DNA of 64,000 nucleotides, taken from an uncultured Lachnospiraceae bacterium (GTDB lineage: Bacteria > Bacillota > Clostridia > Lachnospirales > Lachnospiraceae). Shown here in pieces: positions 7,141 through 16,600 of this stretch (within the stretch, counting starts at the first letter, position 1; the number at the start of each line of letters is the position of its first letter). The notes below the pieces were generated by a model, which worked only from the letters and a program-made list of their open reading frames with translations, searched no databases and was not told the origin of the DNA. A program made the position numbers and the translations under genes. The stretch lies in assembly GCA_910586555.1 (NCBI GenBank), contig CAJUJY010000004.1:1-64000 (forward strand). Reading direction: 5' to 3'.

Positions 7141-7520
7141 GATACCGAAAATGGGCATGACAAAGCACGGTGGGTACATCTTTGGTCAGTCCACGGCTAT
7201 GCCGTGAATTTGACTCTTGATGTATCCCGCCGCCTTAAGGTCGACCACTTCGGGCATTGGAATATTTTTTATTTGAGTGTCTGGCACTCAGATGGATACA
7301 CATTTCTGTGTACCCGTCTCAATGTCAGATTTGTAACTCTTATTGAATTTTTCTTGGATTTTATATAATTTCTTTCATTCCGCACACATTTTTTTGCGTG
7401 AGCATTGTAAATATCGCTCAAATCTGATATGATGTTGTGTAGAAGTTTTTCTGTGCTATATCCATTCTCGCTCATGTACTCTTTTGTACGATTTCATTCT
7501 ACCAAAGCAACTCGGTATAA
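7141..7520. other. hairpin-rich intergenic stretch at the boundary of phage and defence regions
   Basis: No convincing gene is seen. The stretch contains perfect small hairpins CACGGC-tat-GCCGTG (about 7192-7206) and GAGTG-tctgg-CACTC (about 7276-7290) and an inverted repeat around TACACATTTCTGTGTA (about 7298-7313). A minus-strand frame beginning MPEVVDLKAAGYIKSQIHG is open for 23 codons, meets TGA and then stays open to the sigma-like start. This may be a decayed small gene or a leader RNA. Confidence 0.45.
7269..7475 (-). CDS. possible small protein, doubtful
   Basis: A 68-codon frame begins MSENGYSTEKLLHNIISDLS and ends in a basic C-terminal half. The first 25 residues look amphipathic. 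The upstream AAGAG is too close to the ATG for a good ribosome binding site and no family is recognised. It may be the first reading frame of the phage module or just chance. Confidence 0.25.
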   Translation of the reverse strand: MSENGYSTEKLLHNIISDLSDIYNAHAKKCVRNERNYIKSKKNSIRVTNLTLRRVHRNVYPSECQTLK

Positions 7521-7560
7521 CTTGGTAGTGACGGGTAGTCTTGGGTAGTCTTGGGTAGGC
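7521..7560 (+). repeat. four degenerate 10-bp tandem repeats upstream of the defence operon
   Basis: Four consecutive 10-base units read cttGGTAGTg, acgGGTAGTC, ttgGGTAGTC and ttgGGTAGgc. They end 33 bases before the first gene of the plus operon. One-turn spacing suggests binding of a regulator, perhaps the Cro/C1 protein encoded in the operon. Confidence 0.6.
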
Positions 7561-7593
7561 ATAGTTACTAATAGAGAATCAGGCGGTGAAATT

Positions 7594-8535
7594 ATGGAAT
7601 TCACAGAGTTCGTAAATCTTCTTAAGCCAATAATCGGTGGTGCCGAAAATACTCACTCTTTTGTAAAGACACTTTTTGATGTTGTTGTCACAGAAGAGGG
7701 GAAACCTTTTTTAGAAGATGTGAAGGCACCAACTTACAAGGCTTATTTCAATGGAAAAACAAAAATCACAAAAATGGCTCAAAGAATAAGTCCATACCTT
7801 GAGCCAGAAGAATTCGTTATATACTTGGATGCTTTTTCAGACGCCACGGCACAGCAAATAATCGATACATTCAGTCCGTATATTGATGGGCTGAATGCAT
7901 CTAATATGCCTGAGAAGATGGCCTACTTTTTCTGTGATATAATTTGCACTGCTGCAACCACAGAAAAGAAAAAAGGCACTCCGAAGAGTGCCAAAAATAC
8001 AGATGATAAAACACCTCATGATATTCTTGAAGAAAAAATCATAGCCTCCGGACAAGCTGTTGCCAATGCCTGGGGTACGGCTATTTCTAATTTAGTTTCA
8101 TCAAATGCAGAGGCTATTGAAATCCCCGAAAAATGTCCTTCTGAAGAATATCCTTATTCCTCAGAAGACAAAGCGTTACTTCAAGAATTCACGTCTGATT
8201 ATGATGAAATAATGTTGGCATTGATAGGCGAAAACTACGGTGCTTCATTAATAGATATGAAACTTCCTCAGAAAGTACAGGATTTATACAATTCGAAGTG
8301 GAGTTCAAAATCAGACGCCTTCCTTGACCCGATCTTGAAATCATATGTATATGGGTTGCTTGGAGAATTAAACAAATTGAGTAATAGTTTTTTCAATGAT
8401 TCTCATGCAACACCTTTTATGAGGGATACAAGGACAAAAATACGAAATTTGTATGTTAAACTCCATCCTGATTTATTCGCTGGTGCATTTCCTTATGATG
8501 CATTTATAGACGACTGGGATGAAGGAGAATTTTAG
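7594..8535 (+). CDS. unrecognised 313-aa protein, first gene of the defence operon
   Basis: I do not recognise this protein. It appears to have two parts: a helical N-terminal part of about 120 residues (with KAYFNGKTKITKMAQRISPY and LEPEEFVIYLDAFSD), a charged linker (TTEKKKGTPKSAKNTDDK), and a C-terminal part with TPHDILEEKIIASGQAVANA, PYSSEDKALLQEFTSDYDE and KIRNLYVKLHPDLFAGAFPY. No transmembrane segment, nuclease or nucleotide-binding motif is obvious. It sits 20 bases before the helicase gene and shares its AT-rich composition, so the two probably act together. ATG at 7594 follows GGCGGTGA. By position it could be a sensor or effector partner of the helicase; this is inference. Confidence 0.75.
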   Translation: MEFTEFVNLLKPIIGGAENTHSFVKTLFDVVVTEEGKPFLEDVKAPTYKAYFNGKTKITKMAQRISPYLEPEEFVIYLDAFSDATAQQIIDTFSPYIDGLNASNMPEKMAYFFCDIICTAATTEKKKGTPKSAKNTDDKTPHDILEEKIIASGQAVANAWGTAISNLVSSNAEAIEIPEKCPSEEYPYSSEDKALLQEFTSDYDEIMLALIGENYGASLIDMKLPQKVQDLYNSKWSSKSDAFLDPILKSYVYGLLGELNKLSNSFFNDSHATPFMRDTRTKIRNLYVKLHPDLFAGAFPYDAFIDDWDEGEF

Positions 8536-8555
8536 CAAACAGGAAGGTGGTATTG

Positions 8556-11315
8556 ATGCCTAAGATCGATGACTCCATCAGAAAAATAGACAGCGTTATA
8601 TGTAGACACTTGGACAGCATCGAAGATTCATCTCGCGGTGCTATATCCCAAGATATCTTAGAACAGTTAATGAAATTCGTAAACCATATCATGCTTAAGT
8701 TTTATGCTAATGGCTCTGATATTGAAGTTAACGAAGAAAATATAGCTAAGGCAACCGAGTTTGCTCAAGTAAACAGTGACCTACACACTTTATATAAATT
8801 TCGCAATTATTTAAATGTTGTAACCACCCAATATACTTTAGACGAAGACGGCTCAGAACGATTGATGCTGAAATATTACCAATACTTGCTAGAGGCAAAA
8901 AATCTCCTTAGCCACTACTACAACATAGAGGTATTATACAACATTGAGAAATTTCCTCTGCATTTAGATGATACATTGCAGGAATATTATACAAAAATCT
9001 CCGAGAAGTTGGAACGATACCCTAGAAGAACAGATAGTTATGAAAGTAACAAATATTATATACAAAAAATAAAACCTCTGTTTGTAAACAGAAAGATATA
9101 CTATGAGGTCACATTTGCACCTGTAGATGATAGAAGAAATAAATCTAAATCCAACAGGGTAATCGCCTTTACAAAACTACCCATCAAAAGCAACTACGCA
9201 TCAAGATTTCATCTTGTGCAAGAATCAATAGAGGTTCTGGGTAAGACAATGCCCATCATCATTATCGATGGTTGGGAAGTGGCCATCCGTGACTGCGAAT
9301 TTAAGAACTTCGCAGCAATAGTAAATGGCGATAAAATCAAAATACCATATCCAGAACAACGTATCATCTGTGAGTTCATTACAAGTCGTGGTTATTCGCT
9401 TAATGAACTTATAGACTTTCCAGATATAGCATACGCCAAAATCACAAATGATTGGAAAAGCAAACTGAAGTCCTACTCTTTTATTCCAGTTTTGGATAGA
9501 TGCAGAGAAATAATTCAACATAAGCGTTCTGGACAAAATATACTTCGTTATCTTCTTTATAACATGAACAATATTATCATCAAGAATCAGTATTCATCTG
9601 GCTTCTATAGCCAATATTATGAGGAGTGGAGAAATGTTGGTAACAGTTCACTCTCTTATTTATACTTGTCAAGTAAATGTAGACCATTTGATAATATGCC
9701 TTTTAACCAATCTCCAAGTGGTCATAATCCAAGGCAAAGTGCATTATTTGAATGTATTCCTTGTTACGATAGAAAGCCAGAGTTATTTGCTAGATTTATT
9801 AGAAACAATACAGTAGGAAAAGGACAATTATTTACAGACATTAGCGAACTTAGTAATTATCCTGATTACGAATCCCTTATAAAAAAGTACAATGATAGCC
9901 TTTGGGATGGACATAGACCTGATAGTGATTTGATTCTTGAACACAATCAAGTGTTTATCAACGACTATAAGCTGGATACTTGTACAGTAATTGAGAAGTT
10001 ACAAGAATTAGCTGAAACCGGCATTGAAAACTATAGCGATGATTTTGATACTTGGTATCTTTTAGGTGATTACGAAATTGACTGTGACGAGAAAAGAAAC
10101 ATAATTAGCCGTATTTTTTCCGAATCAAGAGTTGGTGTGATATACGGTTCTGCTGGTGTTGGCAAATCGACACTGATAAACCATGTATCTCACTACCTAA
10201 ACGATGCAGACAAACTATATCTAACGCAAACAAATCCTGCAAAAGAAAACTTGATGAGTAAGATTGATGCTGAAAATACAACTTTCTCAACAATCGAAAG
10301 CTTCAAACATCAAGGCACGCCTTTAGTAAAATATAAACTATTAGTTATTGATGAATGTAGTACCGTTAGTAATAAAGACATGGTAGATGTATTGCAAAAA
10401 GCAAATTTTGAAATGCTTTTACTTGTCGGAGATACTTATCAGATTGATGCCATTCAATTTGGTAACTGGTTCTCTGTACTAAAATCATTTTTACCGGAAA
10501 GTGCTGTTTTTGAACTTACCCAGCCCCATAGAACTAAGGACGAGCGTTTGCTTGAACTTTGGGACAAGGTTAGGCATATGGAAGATACAGCAAAAGAAGT
10601 CATTGAGAGAGAAAGCTACTCCTTAAAAGTAGATGAGACACTGCTCTCTTCGCTTGAACCAGGGGAGGCTATCCTTTGCTTAAATTATGATGGTTTATAC
10701 GGAATCAATAATATCAACCGATTCCTTCAAGAGAGCAATCGCAACCCTGCTGTCACATGGGATATTCAACAATACAAGGTTGAAGACCCTATTCTCTTCC
10801 TCGATTCAGATAGATTTCGACCTGTCATACACAACAATATGAAGGGCATCATCAAGGGTGTAGAAATAGTAGATGCAGGTACTCCAGAAGAACGTATTCA
10901 ATTTGATGTAGAAATACCAAAAGCTGTAGATGAACGTGATATTTCAGAATTTGACCTTGAACTGCTAGAAAACTATGAAGGAAAAGAAAAATCATTAGTT
11001 CGATTCTATGTACACAAATTAAAAAGTGCAGATGAAGAAGATAACGATTTAAGAACTGTAGTTCCATTCCAAATTGCTTATGCCATATCAATCCATAAAG
11101 CACAAGGCTTAGAATATGACTCTGTTAAAATTGTAATTACTGATGAGGTAGAAGAATTAGTAACGCACAATATTTTCTATACTGCTATCACAAGAGCAAG
11201 AAAAAAATTAAAGATTTACTGGACTCCCGAAGTTGAAGAAAAAGTAATCAACAGAATCAAGCCACGAGATATAAGCAAAGATGTTGAACTCTTAAAAAAA
11301 TATCTAAGCCGATAA
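8556..11315 (+). CDS. SF1 RecD-like helicase with large unrecognised N-terminal region
   Basis: The 919-aa protein has about 500 N-terminal residues of unknown type (including IIIIDGWEVAIRDCEFKNF and CRPFDNMPFNQSPSGHNPR), then an SF1 helicase core. Walker A is YGSAGVGKST (about 530-539), Walker B is LLVIDECSTV, motif III is LLVGDTYQIDAIQFGNW, motif IV region is ELTQPHRT, and the C-terminal motifs are ISIHKAQGLEYDSVKIV and FYTAITRARKKLKIYW. This is the RecD/Pif1 arrangement. It likely moves on or unwinds DNA. It lies between the 313-aa gene and the restriction genes. ATG at 8556 follows AGGAAGGTGG. It is not a Gabija GajB or HamB protein by layout, so I assign no known system. Confidence 0.85.
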   Translation: MPKIDDSIRKIDSVICRHLDSIEDSSRGAISQDILEQLMKFVNHIMLKFYANGSDIEVNEENIAKATEFAQVNSDLHTLYKFRNYLNVVTTQYTLDEDGSERLMLKYYQYLLEAKNLLSHYYNIEVLYNIEKFPLHLDDTLQEYYTKISEKLERYPRRTDSYESNKYYIQKIKPLFVNRKIYYEVTFAPVDDRRNKSKSNRVIAFTKLPIKSNYASRFHLVQESIEVLGKTMPIIIIDGWEVAIRDCEFKNFAAIVNGDKIKIPYPEQRIICEFITSRGYSLNELIDFPDIAYAKITNDWKSKLKSYSFIPVLDRCREIIQHKRSGQNILRYLLYNMNNIIIKNQYSSGFYSQYYEEWRNVGNSSLSYLYLSSKCRPFDNMPFNQSPSGHNPRQSALFECIPCYDRKPELFARFIRNNTVGKGQLFTDISELSNYPDYESLIKKYNDSLWDGHRPDSDLILEHNQVFINDYKLDTCTVIEKLQELAETGIENYSDDFDTWYLLGDYEIDCDEKRNIISRIFSESRVGVIYGSAGVGKSTLINHVSHYLNDADKLYLTQTNPAKENLMSKIDAENTTFSTIESFKHQGTPLVKYKLLVIDECSTVSNKDMVDVLQKANFEMLLLVGDTYQIDAIQFGNWFSVLKSFLPESAVFELTQPHRTKDERLLELWDKVRHMEDTAKEVIERESYSLKVDETLLSSLEPGEAILCLNYDGLYGINNINRFLQESNRNPAVTWDIQQYKVEDPILFLDSDRFRPVIHNNMKGIIKGVEIVDAGTPEERIQFDVEIPKAVDERDISEFDLELLENYEGKEKSLVRFYVHKLKSADEEDNDLRTVVPFQIAYAISIHKAQGLEYDSVKIVITDEVEELVTHNIFYTAITRARKKLKIYWTPEVEEKVINRIKPRDISKDVELLKKYLSR

Positions 11316-11342
11316 AACTGTCAGAAATGTAAGGAGGCAAAT

Positions 11343-11546
11343 ATGCGTATAAGCTACAATAAGCTATGGAAAATGCTCATAGATAAAAACATGAATAAGA
11401 CTGACCTTAAGGATGCTGCCAAAATTAGTGCTTCTTCCGTAGCAAAATTAGGTCGATGCGAAAACGTCACAACAGATGTGCTTCTTAGAATTTGCGAGGC
11501 ATTGGACTGTCGTATCGAGGACATCATTGAAACGATAAAGGATTAG
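11343..11546 (+). CDS. Cro/C1-type HTH regulator, candidate controller of the R-M locus
   Basis: The 67-aa protein is a single XRE helix-turn-helix of the short YozG-like type: ISYNKLWKMLIDKNMNKTDL, AAKISASSVAKLGRCENVT, LRICEALDCRIEDIIE. Its size and place, just before the restriction side of an R-M locus, match controller proteins that delay endonuclease expression after entry into a new host. ATG follows AAGGAGG and the gap to the helicase gene is 27 bases. It could bind one of the 10-bp repeat blocks at 7521 or 17471; this is not shown. Confidence 0.85.
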   Translation: MRISYNKLWKMLIDKNMNKTDLKDAAKISASSVAKLGRCENVTTDVLLRICEALDCRIEDIIETIKD

Positions 11547-11557
11547 CGGAGGTTACC

Positions 11558-12205
11558 ATGCCTAACACTATTACATTAACCTTGGAATCCGAGTCAATCC
11601 AATACCTATGCAAAAAGGATAAACGGCTTGCAAAAGTAATATCGACCATTGGACCAATAAGTTACCTGCCTTATGAGGACGGATATGCCTTCCTGGTTCA
11701 CGAAATCATTGAACAAATGCTTTCTGTTAAGGCTGGAGCAAAAATCTATGCACGTTTAGAGAACTTGTGTGTAGGAGAGATAACCCCTGATGTTATCAAT
11801 GGGCTATCTGACGAAGAAATCCGAAGCATAGGTACATCTGCTGCCAAGGTTTCCTACATTCGTTCTTTAACACAGGCAATCGCATCGGGAGCATTAGATT
11901 TGGCATTACTGCCTGAACTGGACGATAAAAGCGTTATCAAGCAATTAACTGCCATAAAAGGAATAGGCAATTGGACGGCAAAGATGTATTTAATTTTTGT
12001 GCTGGACAGACAAGATATTCTCCCTACAGAGGATGTTGCTTTTCTTCAAGCATACAAATGGTTATACAAGACAACAGACCGTTCTCCAGCATCAATTACA
12101 AATAAATGCACAAAATGGAAACCATACTCTTCCATTGCTGCACGATACCTTTATCGTGCCTTGGATTCTGGGTTAACCAAAACTGAATTTCACTTATACA
12201 AATAG
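11558..12205 (+). CDS. AlkA-like HhH-GPD DNA glycosylase
   Basis: The 215-aa protein matches the DNA-3-methyladenine glycosylase 2 family. It contains VHEIIEQMLSVKAGAKIYAR, GLSDEEIRSIGTSAAKVSYI, the helix-hairpin-helix LTAIKGIGNWTAKMYLIF and the catalytic-Asp segment LPTEDVAFLQAYKW. The Gly/Pro-rich loop and Asp needed for base excision are present. It lacks the N-terminal extension of E. coli AlkA. It starts 12 bases after the HTH gene and ends 11 bases before the endonuclease, so it is fully embedded in the restriction operon. It may remove methylation by-products such as 3-methyl bases, or attack modified phage DNA. Confidence 0.85.
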   Translation: MPNTITLTLESESIQYLCKKDKRLAKVISTIGPISYLPYEDGYAFLVHEIIEQMLSVKAGAKIYARLENLCVGEITPDVINGLSDEEIRSIGTSAAKVSYIRSLTQAIASGALDLALLPELDDKSVIKQLTAIKGIGNWTAKMYLIFVLDRQDILPTEDVAFLQAYKWLYKTTDRSPASITNKCTKWKPYSSIAARYLYRALDSGLTKTEFHLYK

Positions 12206-12216
12206 GAGGTATTATT

Positions 12217-13626
12217 ATGGCTACAGACGAAAAGCAGTGGCATCAAAGATTTTTAAAGTACATGGAAGGGATTGTCAATAATCCTAACTACAAAGGTTTA
12301 CCTATCAAGAAAAAACCAGACGGCACCTATGCATGGATAGCCACAGCTAAATCCGATATTGGTCAACAACGCATTGATTGGTGTATCGATAAAGCTCAAG
12401 AATTGGACTTTGTAGTAAGACACGAAGCATATCCAGGAATGTATGCTGACGTTATGCTCGAAATCCATCCCACAAAGTGGAAAGTATGCCAGATTTGCGG
12501 CAAAGAAATGTCCCTATACTATCACTACCCAAATGCTAATTTTCTTAAATCACTAAACAAAAAATTCGGTACAGATTTCTCTGACTGTGACCATATCAGT
12601 GATATTTGGGATGAACTCATCATTAACGGAATCCGCAAAGTCGATATTGCGTCATTCCTGATTGAAAAAGGTGACTTGGATTTAAATGCGCGTACCGCTG
12701 AAAAAGATGAAATTATTGAGGCATTAGAATACGCTTGCCGTAAAGGGGACAAAAAATGCCTTGGTCCAGGAGCAATGTCAAATTTTCCTGATCGATATGA
12801 TGGATTCCATACATACAATCGCTGTTGCAGAGCTACTCAGGACAAAGGTCGTTCAAAAGAAAACCTTAAATCTTACACCAAAGACAGACGCGCCTATGAA
12901 TATTGGAGTGACGGAAATATCCATGCGGCCAATCAATTTATGGGAAGTGCTTTCTTCGATGGCACATCTGCCGACCACATCGGTCCGATTTCTTTGGGAT
13001 TTGTCCACGACCCACGTTATCTGCAACCTATGCCGGGCGGAGATAATTCCTCTAAGCGCGACCGCTTGCAAATTGTAGATATCGAAAGCATCATTGAAAC
13101 AGAAAAGCGAACAGGCATCTATCCTATGTCTTGGCAATCCAAACTAATTTGGGAATTTATACGAGCAAATTATACTATTCATCCTGAAAAGGTGCCTACT
13201 GTTTATCGTGATGCACTCAAGCAAAATATGGCTAACTTTATGTTTATCCTATTAACCATACTTGAAACTTGTCCTGAAAATGGCGAAGATTTTCTTGTTG
13301 CTGCATTTTTGGAACCAAACTACGATTATTTCAAATATTCTTACACATTTAATGCCAAAGGGGAAATCGTAGCCAAAGCAGATAGGCACTACACTGACCG
13401 CAACCAATATGAAACCGATAGATATAAGCGAATTGCTATTGAGGCCGTTTATGATTATAGCGCAAAGGATAATCGTCACAACAAGCATGACCTTACTTCG
13501 TCTGAAATGGCTACCCTAAAATCTATCTGCGTTAGCATTGAATCCGGTAGTCCATTTGCGTCCTGCAAACAACTCGTAATCAAGCTTATGGAAACGATTC
13601 AGAAAAGAACAATCCGCTCATTATAA
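12217..13626 (+). CDS. Alw26I/Eco31I/Esp3I-family type IIS restriction endonuclease
   Basis: The 469-aa protein has the conserved N-terminal block KWHQRFLKYM-like (QWHQRFLKYMEGIVNNPNY), a CxxC at 91-94 (CQICGKEMS) and an HNH-type centre: ADHIGPISLGF at 252-262 followed by YLQPMPGGDNSSKRDRL ending near 284. Eco31I is known to use one HNH site, and the D-H and N residues are present here (253-254, 277). Family members cut outside the asymmetric cores GTCTC, GGTCTC or CGTCTC; the exact site here cannot be read. It faces its methyltransferase convergently across a shared terminator. ATG follows AGGAGGT. Confidence 0.92.
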   Translation: MATDEKQWHQRFLKYMEGIVNNPNYKGLPIKKKPDGTYAWIATAKSDIGQQRIDWCIDKAQELDFVVRHEAYPGMYADVMLEIHPTKWKVCQICGKEMSLYYHYPNANFLKSLNKKFGTDFSDCDHISDIWDELIINGIRKVDIASFLIEKGDLDLNARTAEKDEIIEALEYACRKGDKKCLGPGAMSNFPDRYDGFHTYNRCCRATQDKGRSKENLKSYTKDRRAYEYWSDGNIHAANQFMGSAFFDGTSADHIGPISLGFVHDPRYLQPMPGGDNSSKRDRLQIVDIESIIETEKRTGIYPMSWQSKLIWEFIRANYTIHPEKVPTVYRDALKQNMANFMFILLTILETCPENGEDFLVAAFLEPNYDYFKYSYTFNAKGEIVAKADRHYTDRNQYETDRYKRIAIEAVYDYSAKDNRHNKHDLTSSEMATLKSICVSIESGSPFASCKQLVIKLMETIQKRTIRSL

Positions 13627-13630
13627 TTGG

Positions 13631-13667
13631 AAAGAGGATGACTATCTCAACGGTAATCATCCTCTTT
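13631..13667. terminator. bidirectional terminator between endonuclease and methyltransferase
   Basis: AAAGAGGATGA pairs with TCATCCTCTTT, with T-runs on both strands, in the 45-base gap between two convergent stop codons. Confidence 0.85.
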
Positions 13668-13671
13668 TTCA

Positions 13672-16600
13672 TCATAATAAGTCGACCAAACTCAGTTGTT
13701 CGTATTGTTCTTCGCCTTGTTCCTTTTCCGTATCTTCAGAATCTGGCGATTTTAAAGACACATATTCTTCATATGTTATATGCCCCTTGAAAAATTCAAG
13801 TATATCTGAACTGTATCCCTCAACATATTTTGCGTTATCATCACACGGAACTGTTTCCAAATCTGCAATTGTATCCCTGGCAGTGACTTGATTGGATTCT
13901 TCCGATGTAATCGGTTCAGGAAATAATTCCCCAGGCGTTACCTCCATATCGTTTCTTGTGCAAATAATTATGACCCTTTTTCTTTTTTGAGGAACCGCAT
14001 AATCACTTGTCATCAACGTTCTGCCTTCCGTATTATATCCGAGTTCAGTAAAAAGTGCGTGTACTTCACGGTATGTTTTTCCACCCTGGTAACTTAACAA
14101 TCCTTCCACATTCTCAAAAACAATAACTTTGGGATTTACTCTCTTAACGATATCAACAAATTCCCTGAACAGTTGATTTCTTGGGTCATCATCCGCCCTG
14201 AATCCCGCCATCGAAAAACCTTGACAAGGTGGACCTCCACATATGATATCAGCACCACCATCTAATGCTGCCCTCTCAATAGCATCTTTTGTTTCAGCTT
14301 TTGTTATATCACCACAAAGTACATTGATTTCTGGATTATTAATCTTTAATGTCACACACGCACTCTCTTCAATATCATTACTCAACAAAGACTGAATGCC
14401 AGCCGCCTTAAATCCTGCTGTCATACCTCCCGCACCACAAAACAAATCTATAGACTTGGAACAACCAGTCTTTTTCTTTATTTCACGTGCTATTTGGTAT
14501 GCTAATAAAGTCGGTACAGCATTTCCGACCTGTTTCAAATGCTGTGTTTTATTACCATAGAAATAATAATCATCTTTGAAAGCCTGAAATCTTGCTGCTT
14601 CCCTTACGGTCAGAACTCTCTCATGAACAGGATGTACATAGGTTCCGTTTCCCGGTCTGTTAAAGTAGGTTGTTATGGTATAACTTGGTTTGTTATAATC
14701 AATTCTACCATATAGAGTTGTTCTACCACCAGTTTGCGTTATTCTTTTCAGTCTCTTTGATTTTTCCACGGTTTCCATCGGAATATCTTTCCAACTTCCT
14801 CCTGGTGGCACCGCCTTTATCATTTCTAAATCCAAGTCACTTAATTTAAAAGTGGTATGGTTCAGAATCAACCCCTGAAACAGCGACAGATATTTCGACG
14901 TTATCCCTTTAGCAACACTCGTATCGAATTTGCTAAGACCATCAATGAATCCGTCTATTTTTACTTTACCATTTAGAATACTCGCTGCCTCCTCACTCGT
15001 AATGTGAGGAATGAGATACTTAATCGCATCAGTATACTCTTGGATACATTGCTTCTCGTCCATTCTATGTTCTCCCGTATTTGCTGTAATTCCATATGCC
15101 TGATATGTTAATTGTTCTATTTCCTCAAGAATTGATTCATCCTGAGTGTCCAAAAACATTTTTGCAAGTGTTGATATTCGTTTCAATTCCGGAGCCTCTA
15201 CCGGAATTGGGAAACAGTCAATTTCATAATTATTGACATGATTATTGCTACTGGTTAATTTGAATAACCAGTTAATTATTTTTGTATTGAATAGACCTAA
15301 TAATGTATATATATCTATTCCGTATTGATTTTCGCCCACAGATACAAAATTGCATGAATTCCCTAACACATAATTTTGAGGAGCTAATGCAAATGTTACA
15401 CGCCTCTCCTTATTCATATTTGCGATTTGTTGACAAATAATTCTATCTTGTTCAATGTAGCATTTCTTTTTCGTTGTGTTAACAAATCCTTCTGCTACAT
15501 ATTCATTTTCAGAGGAAGTCAGCAGAGTGTAATATCCTATATTCCTTCCGCGCACCAGCGGATAGCCTGTATCGACATTAACAATGTTATTCTTGTTGGC
15601 TGTCAAGTCAAGTTCTCCTCTTAAATTGCTCACAAAAGGAAGTTCTTTGACAACCGGAAACTGTCTTAGCTTTCTTAAAATTCGATATTCTTTTGAGGTA
15701 ACCGCAACAATTGCATTTCCGGTATTTTCATTCAAAATGTCTTTAATCGCAACCTCCGCAATGTCATTCGGGTTATTACAATAATCTTTGACAACAGCAA
15801 CCTTGTCTGTTTTATGTGATTTTTGTAGAAGAATCGCACTTAAGGCCTGTTGTGCATCTATGAATCCACTTCCTTCGCCGATTACTTTCACCGAAATCAT
15901 TTTATTATCCTTAAGCATATGCGTTCTCAATTTCATGCACGTCTTGTCGGACATAATCGATGCTGGAATCAGCAAACTAACAAATGCGGTTTCGCTAGCA
16001 TATCGGTCGATAATTTCTTCTACAAACAACTTGTATAGATTCAAAACACCATCTGTCGAATATTTAAAACGCTTTGCTACAATTTTAGAAATGGCAGAAT
16101 ATTTGTCTTTATCTCTGTCGTATTCCTCATCACTACTGTAATGCCCGCGTTCTGCTTTCAAATTTTTATATGGTGGATTTGTTGCAACAATATCAAATCC
16201 AGCTCCAACAATCTCCTTCGAGAAAACTTCACTGATGTTAATGTAATTCAGTTCTGCTGCAGTTACATCAACCAATAATCCTGTTCCCAAATGTTGCTCG
16301 AAGTAATCTTCTTGTAGCTCGATACCCCAAAATAATGCAGCCATTTTCTTCAAGGACTCTCTGTAACCATTAAGGGCATCTGTATTTACGTCTACGACAT
16401 AAATATTATCTAACATAATCATAGCCGTTTCCTTGTCAAGCCCGGTAGCCCTAACAGCTTCAATGTATGAAAAGACAAAGTTTCCGGCACCGACACACGG
16501 CTCCAAAAAACGGTATTCATATAATTTTTTTGTCGGATTGGCAACTTTAAGATGTTCTACTAATTCACTCATCATTACATCCGTAAGCTTCAAATCCGTA

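Noticed and set aside
7521..7560. CRISPR-like array at the 10-bp repeats (also 17471-17510)
   Set aside because: The units are contiguous, 10 bases long and without spacers, and there are no cas genes; they look like regulatory tandem repeats.
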